DNA of 64,000 bases from an uncultured Oscillospiraceae bacterium (GTDB taxonomy: Bacteria > Bacillota > Clostridia > Oscillospirales > Oscillospiraceae): the NCBI GenBank assembly GCA_934591815.1, contig CAKTPV010000011.1:1-64000 (forward strand), given 5' to 3'. The notes under the pieces were generated by a model, which had not been told where the DNA came from, did no database searches, and saw nothing but the letters and a program-made list of their open reading frames with translations. How positions within the stretch are numbered: the stretch's first letter is position 1; every line of letters begins with the position of its first letter. The translations under genes and the position numbers were made by a program. Positions 62,676-64,000 of this stretch are shown in pieces.

Positions 62676-62751
62676 ATGGTAGCGGGTTTCAACAGATTTT
62701 GCAATCTGTCCGACTTGGACAAAATCGACGATCTGTCTGAATTTCAGACAG
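62676..62751 (-). promoter_or_regulatory. tetR promoter with two palindromic operators
   Basis: On the minus strand: TTGCAA (62699-62704), a 17-base spacer, then TACCAT (62676-62681). Just upstream are TGTCC-GACTT-GGACA (62707-62721) and a perfect 19-base palindrome CTGTCTGAA-T-TTCAGACAG (62733-62751). Both have the TGTC...GACA form common for TetR-family sites. Confidence 0.6.
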
Positions 62752-62762
62752 CGGCAGGCCGA

Positions 62763-63869
62763 TCACAGGTCCAGCTTCAGGTCGCCCTCCTTGATCCAGC
62801 CCCATTTCCGCAGGGGGATGGCGATGAGCCACGTCAGTACGGCGGGCAGCACGAAGGAGATCAGCACCAGACCCAGCCAGTCCATGCCGGTGATGGCAGC
62901 CTTTGTCCCGGCGGCGATGTCGTTGACCCAGCCGGTGTACACGCCGATCTGTCCTACCAGACCGCAGGTACCCATACCGGAGGACACCGGCGCACCGTTC
63001 ATCTCCATGCGGAAGATGCAGGTGGCGACGGGCCCGGTGATGGCAGAGGCCAGCGTGGGCGGGATCCATATCCGGGGGTTGCGGACGATGTTGCCCATTT
63101 GCAGCATACTGGTGCCGATGCCCTGCGCCGCCAAACCGCCCCAGCGGTTCTCACGGAAGCTCATGACAGCGAAGCCCACCATCTGGGCGCAGCAGCCCGC
63201 CACGGCAGCGCCGCCGGCCAGCCCTGTCAATCCCAGTGCCGCGCAGATGGCGGCGGAGGAGATGGGCAGCGTCAGCGCCACGCCGATGATGACGGACACC
63301 AGAATGCCCATGAAGAAGGGCTGCAGCTCCGTCGCCCACATGATGGCCTGTCCCACAGCGGAGGCCGCCTTGCCCACCGGCGCGGCGATCAGCGCCGCAA
63401 GGCCGATACCGGCCAGCACCGTGACGATAGGTGTCACCAGAATGTCGATCTTCGTCTCCTTGCTGACGGCCTTACCCACCTCGGCGGCGAACAGCGCCAC
63501 GAACAGCACGGCAAGCGGGCCGCCTGCGCCGCCCATATAGTTGGCGGCAAAGCCCACGGGGATCAGGGAGAACAGCACCAGCGGCGGCGCCTTCAGCGCA
63601 CCGGCGATGGCCACCGCCATGCCGGGGCCTACCATGGCCGAGCACAGCCCGCCGATGGTGTAGTTCACCGCGCCATCGCCCTTGCCGATGGTGACGATGA
63701 CGGCGTTCAGGAACCCGATGTGGAACTGCTGCCCGATGGTGTTGAGAATCGTTCCCACCAGCAGCGTGCAGAACAATCCCTGTGCCATAGCGCCCATGGC
63801 GTCGATGAAATAGCGCTTTGCGGAGAAAACGATGTCCTTACGGCGCAGAAACGCCCGTATCTTTTCCAT
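62763..63869 (-). CDS. PTS system IIC-like membrane transporter
   Basis: A 368-residue membrane protein of the PF13303-type PTS EIIC family, with about nine or ten spans rich in Gly and Ala (FIDAMGAMAQGLFCTLLVGTI; GGAGGPLAVLFVALFAAEVG, in key blocks). No EIIA or EIIB domain is attached or adjacent, so real phosphotransfer-coupled transport is uncertain. The start at MEKIRAF follows TGAGG. A longer frame upstream covers the end of the previous gene. Confidence 0.75.
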   Translation of the reverse strand: MEKIRAFLRRKDIVFSAKRYFIDAMGAMAQGLFCTLLVGTILNTIGQQFHIGFLNAVIVTIGKGDGAVNYTIGGLCSAMVGPGMAVAIAGALKAPPLVLFSLIPVGFAANYMGGAGGPLAVLFVALFAAEVGKAVSKETKIDILVTPIVTVLAGIGLAALIAAPVGKAASAVGQAIMWATELQPFFMGILVSVIIGVALTLPISSAAICAALGLTGLAGGAAVAGCCAQMVGFAVMSFRENRWGGLAAQGIGTSMLQMGNIVRNPRIWIPPTLASAITGPVATCIFRMEMNGAPVSSGMGTCGLVGQIGVYTGWVNDIAAGTKAAITGMDWLGLVLISFVLPAVLTWLIAIPLRKWGWIKEGDLKLDL

Positions 63870-63918
63870 GCTTCTATACCTCATTTGTATGTCGTTGGCC
63901 CGTGGATACGGGATCTTA

Positions 63919-64000
63919 TTATCCATTATATAAGGTCGAGCCGCCGTTTGTCAATGTGTCCCTGAGCCACTGAAACACCGGCGCGCCGTCATCTGCGTCC
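63919..64000 (-). CDS. Possible C-terminal end of a gene cut by the window edge
   Basis: A minus-strand frame stays open from the right edge through DDGAPVFQWLRDTLTNGG and ends at a TAA at 63919-63921, 49 bases before the PTS IIC start. About 26 residues are visible. I do not recognise it. The same stretch contains TTGACA-18-TATAAT, so part of it may instead serve as the IIC promoter. Confidence 0.35.
   Translation of the reverse strand, partial: DADDGAPVFQWLRDTLTNGGSTLYNG

Noticed and set aside
1..64000. CRISPR arrays and rRNA genes
   Set aside because: No regularly spaced repeats or cas genes, and no rRNA sequence, were seen.

Overview
The window looks like a chromosome segment from a GC-rich, spore-forming, butyrate-producing anaerobe of the Clostridia, most like the Oscillospiraceae. 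The evidence is a bcd/hbd/crt butyrate operon, the forespore sigma factor SigG, a YlmC/YmxH sporulation protein, a SpoIVFA/SpoIVFB-like pair, PolC, RNase M5, RbgA and a gut-Firmicutes pattern of tightly packed operons. I cannot name a species from sequence alone.

Layout. 1-3.3 kb: crotonyl-CoA reduction operon (crt-hbd-bcd-etfB). 3.3-11.1 kb: trmB, sigG, ylmC, glnS, rnmV-holA-comEC. 11.2-15.8 kb: a hotdog thioesterase and a complete polyamine ABC operon (potA-potB-potC-potD). 15.8-22.2 kb: RluD-like synthase, yceD-rpmF, DUF512 protein, der-plsY, EamA transporter. 22.2-22.8 kb: small regulator pair. 22.8-33 kb: pyrH-frr-uppS-cdsA-dxr-rseP-ispG-polC, joining translation, isoprenoid and envelope lipid synthesis. 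33-40.5 kb: MBL protein, engB-lon, clpX-clpP-tig proteostasis block. 40.5-48.9 kb: phosphoesterase, dipeptidase, yraN-rnhB-rbgA, rplS, a radical-SAM pair, and the M23/M50 pair.

48,949-56,675 is the outstanding region: an apparently complete 7.7 kb inovirus (filamentous phage) prophage in a Gram-positive host, inserted between the M23 peptidase gene and a tRNA-Pro(CGG) gene. Reading on the minus strand it has a putative ssDNA-binding protein, an HUH rolling-circle initiator, a run of very small single-span membrane proteins, a 682-residue adhesin candidate with a signal peptide, two tandem pVIII-like coat genes, and a Zot/pI-type assembly ATPase. There is no secretin gene, as expected without an outer membrane. 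The only recombinase is an IS30-family DDE transposase facing the other way, whose stop codon lies one base from the Zot stop. The whole element, not the transposase gene, is bounded by a 16 bp perfect direct repeat and, just inside it, imperfect 24 bp terminal inverted repeats. This suggests that the phage itself moves as an IS30-type unit. Hairpin-rich noncoding DNA at both ends would join in the circular form as one intergenic region of about 390 bp. A lone plus-strand 55-residue membrane protein with its own promoter and terminator is a candidate lysogen-expressed gene.

56.7-64 kb: tRNA-Pro, Na/Pi cotransporter-PhoU fusion, Sm_multidrug_ex protein, small alarmone synthetase, a tetR-acyltransferase-like-glycosyltransferase operon, and a PTS IIC-like permease. 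Base composition is visibly lower in G+C in the prophage than in the flanks.
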